This document shows positions 1-8,388 of a stretch of 64,000 nucleotides of DNA, piece after piece. The notes under the pieces are model-generated. The model made no database searches. It saw only the letters and a program-made list of their open reading frames with translations, and had not been told where the DNA came from. Each line of letters opens with the position of its first letter. The stretch's first letter is position 1. A program made the position numbers and the translations under genes. Origin of the DNA: an uncultured Flavobacteriaceae bacterium (GTDB taxonomy: Bacteria; Bacteroidota; Bacteroidia; Flavobacteriales; Flavobacteriaceae); assembly GCA_938029725.1 (NCBI GenBank), contig CALHGE010000022.1:40664-104663 (forward strand), given 5' to 3'.

Positions 1-354
1 ATTCGAAGAGATTCTTGCGGCCGATTCGGAAGTAGAGATGGTATTAAAGCAATCATCATTTCTTCCTTGCTCATAAATGGTGAATTGGTCGGCGATAAGT
101 CCTGAAACAGGATTTCCGTCTAGATCCGAAACTTTGAATAATACAGATACTTTTCCTGGCAGCGTGGTAAACTGTTCTTGAATGGACAGCACTAAATCAT
201 TCTCTCCTAAATCAAGGCATTCATCAACTTCTATTCCTTTGCCCAATTCCCCACCAGTATTTAATGTAAAGGTGACATCATCATCGGCATTTCCACAAGA
301 AACAGTGGCAGCTACAATTAGAAATAAGATAATTAATTTGTTAAATGGTTTCAT
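1..354 (-). CDS. Partial VWA-type surface lipoprotein (N-terminal 118 residues)
   Basis: Reading leftward from an ATG at 352-354, an open frame runs off the window edge. The first 20 residues form a lipoprotein signal with lipobox VSC followed by Gly-Asn-Ala-Asp-Asp-Asp; acidic residues just after the Cys are known in Flavobacteriia to favour export to the cell surface. Residues 60-110 contain VSDLDGNPVSGLIADQF and then a Glu-Gln-Gly, the pattern that usually precedes a von Willebrand A domain in secreted Bacteroidetes proteins. The VWA domain itself would lie outside the window, so the name is an inference. The gene is divergent from the nucleotidyltransferase gene. Confidence 0.7.
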   Translation of the reverse strand, partial: MKPFNKLIILFLIVAATVSCGNADDDVTFTLNTGGELGKGIEVDECLDLGENDLVLSIQEQFTTLPGKVSVLFKVSDLDGNPVSGLIADQFTIYEQGRNDDCFNTISTSESAARISSN

Positions 355-493
355 TTTCAAAATTTTGGGTTCACCTCTCAGAACGTACAAATTTCATTTA
401 AATTATAGTCACCTTACCAAGAATAGTGTTAAACATTGTTAAAGAGATGCGCTAAACTTTCGATAATTGTCAGATTGAATTAAATTTCCAGAA

Positions 494-1105
494 ATGGATA
501 GAAAGCCACAACTCGCTATTTTGATTCTTGCGGCAGGAGAATCATCTCGAATGGGAGAGCGTATAAAACAAATACTCCCTTGGAAAAATTATAATTTATT
601 AGGAAATGCCCTTACTCAAGCGAAAACAACTATGGCTGATGCAACCTATGTCGTGCTAGGGGCTTATGAAGAAATCATAAAGGCAGAAGTGAGTTTTGAA
701 CCGAACTCAATTATTCAGAATCCAAATTGGAAAAATGGTTTAGGAAGCTCAATAGCGGCCGGAATGGACTATTTTTCATCGAAAGAATTAGCTTATGATG
801 CGGTATTGATTATGTTAGCTGACCAGCCATTAATGGATACCAATTATTTGAATAAGATGCTGGGGAATTGGAAGGCAAATTCCTCTAAAATAATAACGAC
901 TCAATACAATGGTCGTTCAGGAGTTCCTGCTATTTTTGGAAATGAATATTTTATAGAATTACAAAAACTAAATAAAGATTTTGGTGCTAAGGATATTATT
1001 GCAACCAATGAGAGTGCTATATTAGCTTTAAATCCAGAAGGCAAAGAAATCGATATTGACAGTTGGGATACCTACCAAGAATTATGTAATAAAGAATCGA
1101 AATAA
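494..1105 (+). CDS. MobA/MocA-like nucleotidyltransferase
   Basis: The 203-residue protein has the NTP-transferase signature LAAGESSRMG near residues 12-21, a downstream Lys in the usual substrate-binding stretch, GLGSSIAAGM near 81-90 and MLADQPLM near 112. These are hallmarks of the MobA-like family that transfers CMP or GMP to molybdopterin, and the length is normal for MocA-type proteins. It is a cytoplasmic enzyme. No molybdoenzyme gene lies next to it; instead an exported amidohydrolase follows after 13 nt, so the two are probably cotranscribed. Cytidylyl versus guanylyl specificity cannot be read from the sequence. Confidence 0.82.
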   Translation: MDRKPQLAILILAAGESSRMGERIKQILPWKNYNLLGNALTQAKTTMADATYVVLGAYEEIIKAEVSFEPNSIIQNPNWKNGLGSSIAAGMDYFSSKELAYDAVLIMLADQPLMDTNYLNKMLGNWKANSSKIITTQYNGRSGVPAIFGNEYFIELQKLNKDFGAKDIIATNESAILALNPEGKEIDIDSWDTYQELCNKESK

Positions 1106-1118
1106 AACGCATAAAAAC

Positions 1119-2228
1119 ATGAATATCAAAAAGCTAAGTCTACTTATTTCTTTATTTGTAACAGTAGCAATATCATTTGTTACAGTAGCAATATCAGCTC
1201 AAGAGATGGGGTTTGAAGAGTATAATCCGAAATCAACCTTGGTCGTTGAAGGAGAAAAATTATCGAAATCTAAATTCCCTTTTATAGACGTGCACAGTCA
1301 TCAGCGAAATATGGATGGAGCTGCCCTAACTGGACTCATTACTGATATGGACAGGCTGAATGAGGGTATAATGGTTAATCTAAGTGGGGGTTCGGGCGAA
1401 AGTTTAAATGATAAGATTGAAAGCATTAAAAATAATTATCCAAATCGGTTTGTAGTTTTTGCCAATGTTGATTTTGATGGGGTAGGAGAGGAAGGCTGGG
1501 GCGAAAAGGCAACAGCGCAATTGGAAAAAGATATCAAAGCAGGCGCAAAAGGTTTAAAAATTTATAAAAGCTTAGGGCTACGCTATACTGATGCTAGTGG
1601 AAATCGATTGGCCATTGACGACCCGCGTTTGGATGCTATTTGGGCAAAGTGTGGCGAATTAGGCGTTCCTGTTTTGATTCATGCTGCGGATCCAAAATCT
1701 TTTTGGGACCCAATGGATCGTGACAATGAACGTTGGTTAGAACTCAAAACACATTCCAGAAGAAAACGCTCTGCAACAGACCCTGCACCGTGGGAGCAAA
1801 TAATTAAGGAGCAACATCTCATGTTTAAAAAGCATCCGAAAACTAATTTTATTAATGCCCATATGGGTTGGTATGCTAATGATTTAGGGAAGTTAGGAGA
1901 ATTACTTGATGAAATTCCAAATATGAATGTCGGAATAGCAGCCGTTATTGCTGAGTTAGGAAGACAGCCAAGAAACGCAAAAGCATTTTTTGAAAAGTAC
2001 CAAGACCGTATTCTATTTGGAAAAGATAGCTGGAAGCCTGAAGAATTTCCAACCTATTTTCGAGTTTTAGAATCAAACGATGAATACTTTCCGTATTATA
2101 AAAAGTACCATGCTTTCTGGTCAATGTACGGACTTGATTTGTCTGATGAAGTTTTGAAAAAGGTGTATTATAAAAATGCTTTAAAACTAATTCCCGGCTT
2201 GGATAAGAGCCTGTTTCCTAAGGAATAA
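1119..2228 (+). CDS. Exported amidohydrolase family protein
   Basis: The predicted protein has 369 residues from the ATG at 1119. An in-frame ATG at 1056 lies inside the preceding gene and would put about 21 polar residues before the signal peptide, so I prefer 1119. A signal peptide covers residues 1-27. The mature part shows the metal motif DVHSH (His59, His61), GAKGLKIYKS, VLIHAADP, INAHMGW and LFGKDSW, the order expected of the Amidohydro_2 TIM-barrel family, which hydrolyses or decarboxylates small ring or acid substrates. The usual barrel-end Asp is present in the last motif. The substrate is unknown. It is likely cotranscribed with the nucleotidyltransferase. Confidence 0.85.
   Translation: MNIKKLSLLISLFVTVAISFVTVAISAQEMGFEEYNPKSTLVVEGEKLSKSKFPFIDVHSHQRNMDGAALTGLITDMDRLNEGIMVNLSGGSGESLNDKIESIKNNYPNRFVVFANVDFDGVGEEGWGEKATAQLEKDIKAGAKGLKIYKSLGLRYTDASGNRLAIDDPRLDAIWAKCGELGVPVLIHAADPKSFWDPMDRDNERWLELKTHSRRKRSATDPAPWEQIIKEQHLMFKKHPKTNFINAHMGWYANDLGKLGELLDEIPNMNVGIAAVIAELGRQPRNAKAFFEKYQDRILFGKDSWKPEEFPTYFRVLESNDEYFPYYKKYHAFWSMYGLDLSDEVLKKVYYKNALKLIPGLDKSLFPKE
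1155..1196 (+). repeat. 21-bp tandem duplication inside a signal peptide
   Basis: Two adjacent 21-nt copies (1155-1175 and 1176-1196) differ at one base. They keep the frame and encode FVTVAIS twice in the hydrophobic core of the amidohydrolase signal peptide. Confidence 0.95.
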
Positions 2229-2678
2229 CGTATTAAATTCAATGATCAGACGGCGGCTTAAAAATTGTTGTAGTGAGCTTACACCGCATAGAAACCAAGG
2301 TGATTTCACCCTTACTTTAGCAAAAAAATAAGTACTACAATTAGGTGCTTATTTTTTGTGTTGATCAAGTTTTGAATTGACGGGCTCTACGGTACCATAA
2401 TCTTGAAAAATACCACAAGAATATTGCTTTTTAATCAATGATTTTTCTGATTTATTTTTTTTTGCTAAAGCTTCTATTTCTTTCGATAAATACTGCATTC
2501 TTTTGAATTTCAATTTTTAGTACAACGATCTGAAAAAGGGAATGTTGTTCCTCTTCCTCATAATGCTGTTGCTCGAGCTGAATTTAAGATCCAATATGGA
2601 TCTCATAAATTATTTTTAAAATTTTTTGTGATAATTTCAGGATACGAGATACTAATACCATAAACCCAGAAACCACGA
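2229..2678. other. 450-bp gap with a terminator and two doubtful small frames
   Basis: The gap holds the hairpin at 2322-2357. A 29-codon plus-strand frame (2242-2331, starting MIRRRLKNCC) ends inside that hairpin. A 36-codon minus-strand frame (2388-2498, starting MQYLSKEIEALAKKN) lies beyond it. Neither resembles a family I know and both could be chance or remnants. The rest, up to the sigma-factor start, should contain its promoter, but no TAnnTTTG match is evident. Confidence 0.35.
2322..2357. terminator. Bidirectional rho-independent terminator
   Basis: A 13-bp stem (AAAAAATAAGTAC pairing with GTGCTTATTTTTT, one wobble) has a 9-nt loop and an A/T-rich stem base, so it can end transcription from either strand. 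It closes the nucleotidyltransferase-amidohydrolase unit. Confidence 0.75.
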
Positions 2679-3167
2679 ATGCAAAAAGAGACCGAATTTG
2701 TTCGCATTATAAAAGAGAACGAAGGCGTGATCTTCAAAATCACAACGCTGTATACAGATAATCGTGATGATCAGAAAGATTTGTATCAAGATGTAGTCTA
2801 TCAATTATGGAAATCTTTTGATTCTTTTCGATCAGAGTCCAAAATTAGTACTTGGATGTATCGTATTGCATTAAATACTTCCCTTACAAGACTCAAAAAA
2901 ACTAAGCGAATGGGAAACCCGGTCTCAATAGACAGGGTTGTAATGCAGCAGACTGAAAATTATGACCCTGAATTTGAGGAAAAGTTAAAGCTATTGTATT
3001 CTCATATCAAGCAATTAAGTGTATTAGAAAAAGCGTTGATGCTACTATTACTGGAAGGTAAAAAATATGAAGAAATAGCCGAAATCACAGGGCTCTCATC
3101 AAGTAATGTGGGAACCAAAATATCTCGAATCAAGCAAAAATTAAAGAATCAAATTGTAAACAAATAG
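2679..3167 (+). CDS. ECF-type RNA polymerase sigma factor
   Basis: The 162-residue protein has sigma region 2 at residues 25-75 (DLYQDVVYQLWKSFDSF then STWMYRIALN) and a helix-turn-helix region 4 at about 118-155 (EGKKYEEIAEITGLSSSNVG). The length and two-domain build are typical of extracytoplasmic-function sigma factors, which redirect RNA polymerase to a small regulon. The next gene starts 3 nt downstream and encodes a membrane protein, the usual position for an anti-sigma partner in Bacteroidetes. The signal sensed is unknown. Confidence 0.9.
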   Translation: MQKETEFVRIIKENEGVIFKITTLYTDNRDDQKDLYQDVVYQLWKSFDSFRSESKISTWMYRIALNTSLTRLKKTKRMGNPVSIDRVVMQQTENYDPEFEEKLKLLYSHIKQLSVLEKALMLLLLEGKKYEEIAEITGLSSSNVGTKISRIKQKLKNQIVNK

Positions 3168-3170
3168 ACG

Positions 3171-3770
3171 ATGGAAATTGAAGAAATGAAAGCCCTATGG
3201 TCTGATATGAGCGACCAATTAGACCAACAAAAAAAATTAACAAACGAAATCATACTAAAGATGACACAAGAACGATACACAAATAAGTTTAGAACAATTT
3301 CTAGATATGAAACTTTTGGCGCCTTATTTTGTCTAATAGCATTTCTGTTTATTTTAGTAAACATCCAAAAGCTAGATACCTGGTATTTGATGGCCTGCGG
3401 TGTAATGACGCTTGCTTTTATAGCTATACTGCCTCTGCTTACACTGAAATTATTAAGCCAGATTAGAAACTTCAATATTTTAGACAAGAGTTATAAAGAA
3501 GCACTTATCGGTTTTCAAAAAGCAAAAAAGAATTTGTTGAAACTACAGCAAACGGCCATCTATATTAGCTTTATAATACTATTTACATCTTCAGCCGTAT
3601 TTGCCAAAATATTTGGTAATAAAGACTTCTTTTTAATCGATAGAGGAATTAAAGAATACTTGGTTTTTGCTTTTGCTTTTGCTTTTGTTTTCTTCTTTTC
3701 TCGCTGGGGCTTTAATGCGTATAAGAAGGTAACTACTTCAGCAGAAAATGTTTTGAATGAACTAGAATAA
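3171..3770 (+). CDS. Four-helix membrane protein, putative anti-sigma partner
   Basis: The 199-residue protein has a polar N-terminus of about 45 residues (MEIEEMKALWSDMSDQLDQQ...) followed by four hydrophobic segments near residues 48-65, 72-90, 125-145 and 165-185. The N-terminal helix would be cytoplasmic and could hold the sigma factor, but no classical zinc-binding anti-sigma motif (HxxxCxxC) is present. Function is inferred only from its position 3 nt after the ECF gene. The last helix contains Phe-Ala repeats made by a TTTTGC microsatellite near 3661-3690. It could also be an unrelated small membrane protein. Confidence 0.6.
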   Translation: MEIEEMKALWSDMSDQLDQQKKLTNEIILKMTQERYTNKFRTISRYETFGALFCLIAFLFILVNIQKLDTWYLMACGVMTLAFIAILPLLTLKLLSQIRNFNILDKSYKEALIGFQKAKKNLLKLQQTAIYISFIILFTSSAVFAKIFGNKDFFLIDRGIKEYLVFAFAFAFVFFFSRWGFNAYKKVTTSAENVLNELE

Positions 3771-3848
3771 ACTAGAGAAGCTATACTTAAGTGCTCTAGT
3801 AAAAGAAATCAGTACTAGTTGCACTACAGTTTATTCTGGCCTTTTTTT
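3762..3848 (+). terminator. Long-range terminator overlapping the stop codon
   Basis: AGAATAAACT at 3764-3773 overlaps the stop codon of the membrane protein and is perfectly complementary to AGTTTATTCT at 3828-3837. The stem extends to 12 bp with a wobble and is followed by CCTTTTTTT. The 54-nt loop contains ACTTAAGT. The rest of the gap to 4068 holds a small inverted repeat AGCTCT/AGAGCT at 3920-3934 and no clear promoter. Confidence 0.55.
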
Positions 3849-4068
3849 ATCAAAAAAAAATAGAGAGCAAAGAAGGCTATTTTGTTTTCTAATGATACAA
3901 AGTAGTCCTATTTGTAGAAAGCTCTAGTAGAGCTAAGGCTTTATAAAATGGATTAAAATTAGAGTGGTTTAAAACTTTGGAGTTGCATTAAGCTTAAGAA
4001 ATATACTCTTTTTAACAAGGATATCTTAAAATTCGTATTTTTAGATTCCAACTGTTTAACAATCCGGA

Positions 4069-6420
4069 ATGTACATATCAAAACTTTGTAGGCTAGCGTT
4101 AATTTTTCTTTTAGTATCCTCTTGTAAACTGGCCAAAGAAAATAGGAATGAAATAAAAATAGGAGGTCTCACTGAACCTGTAGAAATTTTAAGAGATCAG
4201 TGGGGTGTAAACCATATCTATGCTAAAAACCAACATGACCTCTTCTTCGCACAAGGATATGCTGCAGCTAAAGACCGTCTTTTTCAGTTTGAAATTTGGC
4301 GTAGACAAGCAACCGGAACCGTAGCAGAAATCTTAGGCCCTGATGAGTTGCAAAGAGATATAGGAACGCGATTATTTCAATTTCGTGGAAATCTCGAGGA
4401 GGAGCTAGATCACTACCATGACGATGGTTCTGAAATTATAAATGGGTATACAGCTGGCGTTAACGCATACATCGATGAAATATTAAAGACGCCAGAAAAT
4501 CTTCCTATAGAATTTAAAATTCTGGGTATTTCTCCTGAAAAATGGACTCCAGATGTGGTGATTTCAAGACATCAAGGGCTTAAAGGAAATGTAAACCGTG
4601 AATTACAATATGGAATGGCAGTTGCCAAAATAGGAGCAGAGAAGGTAAAAGAACTCATGTGGTTTCACCCGAACGAGCCTAATATTACATTAGATACTAA
4701 GATTGATGCGCTTTTGTTCTCTGAAGATATTCTGGCAGTCCATAAAGCCTATGCCAGTGGTGTTAGCTTTGAAGCGCAAGACATAGATAAAGATTATTTA
4801 GACGATGGTAGTAACAATTGGGCCGTAGCGGGTAGCAAATCAGAAAGTGGGTTTCCAATGTTAGCCAATGACCCCCACCGAAGAGTTGCTTTGCCCTCTT
4901 TACGATATATGGTTCATTTGGTTGCACCCGGCTGGAATGTGATTGGCGGAGGAGAACCTGAAATTCCAGGGATATCTATTGGCCATAATGAATATGGAGC
5001 ATGGGGCCTCACCATTTTCAGAACTGATGGTGAAGATTTGTATGTTTATGATCTAAACCCTGAGAACCTATCAGAGTACAAATACAAAGATGAGTGGGTT
5101 GCCATGAAGGAGATACAAGATATCATAGTAGTGAAGGGGCAAGACCCTGTAAAAACTACCTTGCGCTATTCGTTGCACGGCCCTGTAACCTATATTGATT
5201 CTGTAAACTACAAAGCATATGCGGTCAAGGCAGCATGGTTGGAAAAAGGAGGTGCCCCGTATTTGGCCTCCCTTCGGATGGATCAATCACAAACTTGGGA
5301 AGAATTTAAAGAAGCTTGCACGTATAGCAACATTCCTGCAGAAAACATGGTTTGGGCCGATAAGAGCGGAAACATTGGCTGGCAAGCCGTCGGTATCACG
5401 CCTATCAGAAAAAATCATAGTGGTTTGGTTCCTGTACCCGGAGATGGTAGTTATGACTGGGACGGGTATTTGCCTATTCAAGAACGTCCGAATAGTTACA
5501 ATCCTAAAAAAGGCTATTTAGCAACGGCGAATCAAAATGTAACTTCACCTGACTATAAGTATCAAGAAACCTTAAACTATGTTTGGTCTGATTCGTATCG
5601 TGGAGCGCGTATTGGTGAAGTACTATCCGAAGAAAAAACTTTTAGTGTAAAGGATATGGAAAAACTACAGTCTGATTACCTTTCTATTCCAGCTAGGTCG
5701 TTAGTTCCGATGCTTAAAGACCTCCCTATGAATTCAGCGAAAGCTGAGGAGGCGAAAGACAAACTTTTGAAATGGAATTCTGTTTTAGATGAAAATTCGA
5801 TAGCAGCTGGAATCTATGCAATGTGGGAACGTATAATTCGACAAGAAGCAGAAAACGCATTTATTCCTGAGGAGGTAGACGGCTTGATATCCTTACAATT
5901 AGAAAAAATTATTTCATGGCTTGAGATAGATGAGAAAACCTTTGGACCGAGTTTTAAAAAACTAAATAAAAAAGAATTTTTGCAAAATACTTTAGCGATA
6001 AGCATTCAAAAGCTAGACGAAAAATTAGGGACAGATATGACAAAGTGGCAATACGGACAAGCCAATTTTAAACATTCTAGTATGAAAAATGCTTTGTCTC
6101 CATTTGTAAGTGATAGCTTGAGAAAGAAAATTGACTTAGGCACTTTACCAAGAGGTGGAAATAGTTTCACTCCAAATTCTACTGGAAACAATGATAATCA
6201 AGTAAGCGGCGCCAGCTTTAAGTTTATTAGCGATTTAAGTGATTGGGATAAAGCTTTAATGATCAACTCGCCAGGACAATCGGCGAATCCGGAAAGTAAA
6301 TATTATAGCAATCTCTTTGAAATTTGGGCAAAGAACGAATATTTTCCAGCCTATTACTCCCGCCAAAAAATAGAAAGTGTTACCGATAAAACAACATTAC
6401 TAGTGCCAGAAAGCAACTAA
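4069..6420 (+). CDS. Penicillin acylase family lipoprotein (Ntn hydrolase)
   Basis: The 783-residue protein begins with a lipoprotein signal (lipobox VSSC, Cys19). Family enzymes are made as one chain that cuts itself before a nucleophile Ser; here the site is DDG-SNNW, giving Ser248 as the new N-terminus of the beta chain. Other family marks are LANDPH, GISIGHNEYGAWGLT, ADKSGNIGWQ and the C-terminal stretch around INSPGQSANPESKYYSNLF. Members cleave amide bonds of beta-lactams, acyl-homoserine lactones or other N-acylated compounds. The substrate cannot be told from the sequence. The enzyme should be anchored in the envelope. It is transcribed alone, toward a GntR gene. Confidence 0.93.
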   Translation: MYISKLCRLALIFLLVSSCKLAKENRNEIKIGGLTEPVEILRDQWGVNHIYAKNQHDLFFAQGYAAAKDRLFQFEIWRRQATGTVAEILGPDELQRDIGTRLFQFRGNLEEELDHYHDDGSEIINGYTAGVNAYIDEILKTPENLPIEFKILGISPEKWTPDVVISRHQGLKGNVNRELQYGMAVAKIGAEKVKELMWFHPNEPNITLDTKIDALLFSEDILAVHKAYASGVSFEAQDIDKDYLDDGSNNWAVAGSKSESGFPMLANDPHRRVALPSLRYMVHLVAPGWNVIGGGEPEIPGISIGHNEYGAWGLTIFRTDGEDLYVYDLNPENLSEYKYKDEWVAMKEIQDIIVVKGQDPVKTTLRYSLHGPVTYIDSVNYKAYAVKAAWLEKGGAPYLASLRMDQSQTWEEFKEACTYSNIPAENMVWADKSGNIGWQAVGITPIRKNHSGLVPVPGDGSYDWDGYLPIQERPNSYNPKKGYLATANQNVTSPDYKYQETLNYVWSDSYRGARIGEVLSEEKTFSVKDMEKLQSDYLSIPARSLVPMLKDLPMNSAKAEEAKDKLLKWNSVLDENSIAAGIYAMWERIIRQEAENAFIPEEVDGLISLQLEKIISWLEIDEKTFGPSFKKLNKKEFLQNTLAISIQKLDEKLGTDMTKWQYGQANFKHSSMKNALSPFVSDSLRKKIDLGTLPRGGNSFTPNSTGNNDNQVSGASFKFISDLSDWDKALMINSPGQSANPESKYYSNLFEIWAKNEYFPAYYSRQKIESVTDKTTLLVPESN

Positions 6421-6566
6421 AAGTGCTTTCTAGAAACTAGAAATTCTCTTATTCAAGCCATTGCATGCACCTGCAAATCGCGCTTGTTCGTTGCTCATGT
6501 TATGCTAACGGTAGGCGTTAGAATGAAGGAGGGTGAAACAGTGAACTAGACCTATAGCCATAGAAT

Positions 6567-6592
6567 ACCAAAACTAAATGGTAAGTTTTGGT
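6567..6592. terminator. Hairpin between convergent genes
   Basis: A 9-bp perfect stem ACCAAAACT/AGTTTTGGT with an 8-nt loop lies between the acylase gene and the convergent GntR gene. No long T tract follows, so terminator function is likely but not certain. A weaker CTAACG/CGTTAG pair lies at about 6507-6523. Confidence 0.5.
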
Positions 6593-6624
6593 GCCTTTTG
6601 GAGTTTTAAACCTATAAATAAGGA

Positions 6625-7260
6625 TTACAAAACTTCCCAGAGCTGCCGCTGTATATAATCAAGAATAAGCATCCAGTTCATTTTTAGAACCAATGAGGCT
6701 GTGGGCATATTATCATCTTCAATTGCCGAAATAATAGCATCATGTTGATTATCAGATTTAGAGTATAACAGGTCATCTGCCATAAACTCTCGCTCATAAA
6801 AAAATATTCGGATTTTTAAATCATCAAGAATATGCTGCGCAAGGCTATTTCCGTATTTCTGAGTGAGTAATTTATGAAAACCCAATTTAGCGTTGATACG
6901 TGCTACGGTATCCTGCGCGTTTTTGAAAACCAACTGTTGAATTTTAAGCTGTTCAATTGCTGCTGCATCAAATTCGGAGTTTTCTATGGCTAACACTTCT
7001 AAATCAGCTACTAATTCATACAGGTCTTTTGCTTCTTTTAAACTGAGTTCAGAAATGATGAATCCGCGATTTGGAATTGCAGTTATAATACGTGATTGCT
7101 GTAACTGTGTCAAAGCTTCACGAATAGGAGTCACGCTAACATTTAGTTTACGTGCAAGCGCCGCCAAATTTATGGTTTGTCCCTCTTGCAGATTACCTTG
7201 CTTCATCTCATTAATGAGGAATTCACGTACCTGATCTCGAAAACTTGTTTTAATAACCAT
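6625..7260 (-). CDS. GntR family transcriptional regulator, FCD (FadR) subgroup
   Basis: The 211-residue protein has an N-terminal winged helix at residues 10-75 (INLAALARKLNVSVTPIREALTQLQ is the recognition region) and an all-helical FCD ligand domain at about 85-205. FCD regulators usually sense small organic acids and repress nearby catabolic genes. The convergent acylase gene is one possible target, but the best evidence is for self-control: a palindrome of the family type sits at the transcription start (7277-7288). Confidence 0.92.
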   Translation of the reverse strand: MVIKTSFRDQVREFLINEMKQGNLQEGQTINLAALARKLNVSVTPIREALTQLQQSRIITAIPNRGFIISELSLKEAKDLYELVADLEVLAIENSEFDAAAIEQLKIQQLVFKNAQDTVARINAKLGFHKLLTQKYGNSLAQHILDDLKIRIFFYEREFMADDLLYSKSDNQHDAIISAIEDDNMPTASLVLKMNWMLILDYIQRQLWEVL

Positions 7261-7276
7261 AAGCTAAAAGTAATAT

Positions 7277-7303
7277 ATCGTATACGATTTTAAAGCAAAT
7301 ATA
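7277..7303 (-). promoter_or_regulatory. GntR promoter with autoregulatory palindrome
   Basis: On the minus strand TATATTTG (7303-7296) matches the Bacteroidetes -7 element. The perfect 12-bp palindrome ATCGTATACGAT (7277-7288) begins right after it, where transcription should start, and contains the tnGTnnACna core known for FadR-subgroup operators. Confidence 0.7.
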
Positions 7304-7375
7304 TTGTCATTCTTCAGTTTATTGTGGTTTTTAGCCTAAAAACTAGCTATAGTTAAGAAGTATTTAGCAAAGTAC

Positions 7376-7406
7376 TTGCTAAGCTCTCAAGACAGCGCTA
7401 TCTTTG
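7376..7406 (+). promoter_or_regulatory. Promoter of the cold-shock gene
   Basis: TTG (7376-7378), 20 nt, then TATCTTTG (7399-7406): an exact match to the Bacteroidetes housekeeping promoter. Start of transcription near 7413 would give a leader of about 78 nt, long for this genome. Confidence 0.75.
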
Positions 7407-7415
7407 ACAAATTCT

Positions 7416-7437
7416 AGAAAAGACTAGTTTCTTTTCT
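7416..7437 (+). promoter_or_regulatory. Leader hairpin of the cold-shock gene
   Basis: AGAAAAGA/TCTTTTCT forms a perfect 8-bp stem with a 6-nt loop, only a few nucleotides from the predicted 5' end of the mRNA. It may act in stability or temperature response. Confidence 0.45.
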
Positions 7438-7490
7438 TCAGTTGCCACTATTGGCTATTGAAAACTTAATACTACAACAGCATATAAACT

Positions 7491-7943
7491 ATGGCTAGAG
7501 CTCAAGAAACCTATGGTAAAAAAGAACGGGAAAAGAAACGTTTAAAAAAACGTGAGGAAAAAAAGAAAAAGAAAGCAGAACGACAAGCAAATTCTAATAC
7601 AGGAGCTACGTTTGAAGAGCAGCTAGTCTACGTTGACGAGAACGGACATTTTACAGATACTCCTCCTGACCCTACCAAAAAGGTTAAAATTGATGCTGAA
7701 AGTATAGTTTTAGGCATTCCAAAGAAAGAAGACCAAGAACCCGAAGATCCGGTTAGAAAAGGTAAAGTTTCTTTCTTCGACACCTCAAAAGGTTTTGGTT
7801 TTATTATTGACTCTGAGAACAATGAAAAATATTTTGTTCACGTCAGTGGTCTAGTTGATGAAATAGCTGAGAATGATAAAGTTTCTTTTGAACTTGAGAG
7901 AGGTATGAAAGGTATGAATGCTGTTCGCGTAAAGACGGTATAG
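7491..7943 (+). CDS. Cold-shock domain protein with basic N-terminal extension
   Basis: The 150-residue protein has a cold-shock domain at about residues 91-150 with KGFGFI (RNP1-type) and YFVHVSGL (RNP2-type; canonical FVHFS). The first 35 residues are very rich in Lys, Arg and Glu and should be helical and RNA-binding. The middle part is unlike the single-domain CspA proteins of about 70 residues. The likely role is binding single-stranded RNA or DNA as a chaperone. It has its own promoter and a structured leader, as expected for a regulated cold-shock gene. Confidence 0.9.
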   Translation: MARAQETYGKKEREKKRLKKREEKKKKKAERQANSNTGATFEEQLVYVDENGHFTDTPPDPTKKVKIDAESIVLGIPKKEDQEPEDPVRKGKVSFFDTSKGFGFIIDSENNEKYFVHVSGLVDEIAENDKVSFELERGMKGMNAVRVKTV

Positions 7944-8183
7944 TCCTCTTTGTTGTTCTAAGCATTTTTTAAAAAAAAATCGCTGTTCCTTGTGCATACA
8001 TGATATTAATTCCGTTTTAAAAGTACATAAATCTTAAAATAGTCTTTGATTTAGGGGTATGCATATGTGATACATCTGCAGGCCTTACATAATCGGCTAG
8101 AATTACAGCATAAATAGCTTTAAAAGACAAAGGGAAAAAAAAAGCAAACCTTTACCCATAGGGTAGTGGCATTGCTAAAAATT
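7944..8183. other. Non-coding gap after the cold-shock gene
   Basis: No open frame of interest was seen. The stretch just before the terminator at 8184 includes ACCCATAGGGT, a weak hairpin. A small RNA ending at that terminator on the plus strand is possible but not supported by a promoter. Confidence 0.3.
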
Positions 8184-8219
8184 AAAAAGGCCTGTACTTG
8201 ATTAAGTACAGGCCTTTTT
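8184..8219. terminator. Strong bidirectional terminator (16-bp stem)
   Basis: AAAAAGGCCTGTACTT (8184-8199) pairs perfectly with AAGTACAGGCCTTTTT (8204-8219) around a 4-nt loop. It lies 32 nt below the stop of the last short frame of the minus-strand array and ends that unit; it also faces the cold-shock gene. Confidence 0.9.
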
Positions 8220-8251
8220 ATTGATAAGTTCAAATTCCGTGATGAGCGGAG

Positions 8252-8356
8252 TTAACATTTTAAATCTGTCCAACGAATTCTATTGAGGTGATTAGACTCT
8301 GAGAAAAAAATTGATGTTGTTGATATTATCGATGATTGATTGATGATTGTTTTCAT
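8252..8356 (-). CDS. Short peptide 4 of tandem array (34 aa)
   Basis: The frame begins MKTIINQSSIISTTSIFFSE and ends with HLNRIRWTDLKC before TAA. It is the last of the tandem frames before the terminator. It lacks the W21-N22 pair of its neighbours but does carry a C-terminal Arg-x-Arg-Trp. Its leader is less A-rich than the others. Function unknown; coding status is plausible mainly because of its place between the related peptides and the terminator. Confidence 0.4.
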   Translation of the reverse strand: MKTIINQSSIISTTSIFFSESNHLNRIRWTDLKC

Positions 8357-8388
8357 AATTTCTAGTCTTTAAAAGGTTTGATCCTTGA

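Noticed and set aside
1056..1118. An earlier ATG for the amidohydrolase
   Set aside because: It overlaps the nucleotidyltransferase gene and adds 21 polar residues before a clear signal peptide.
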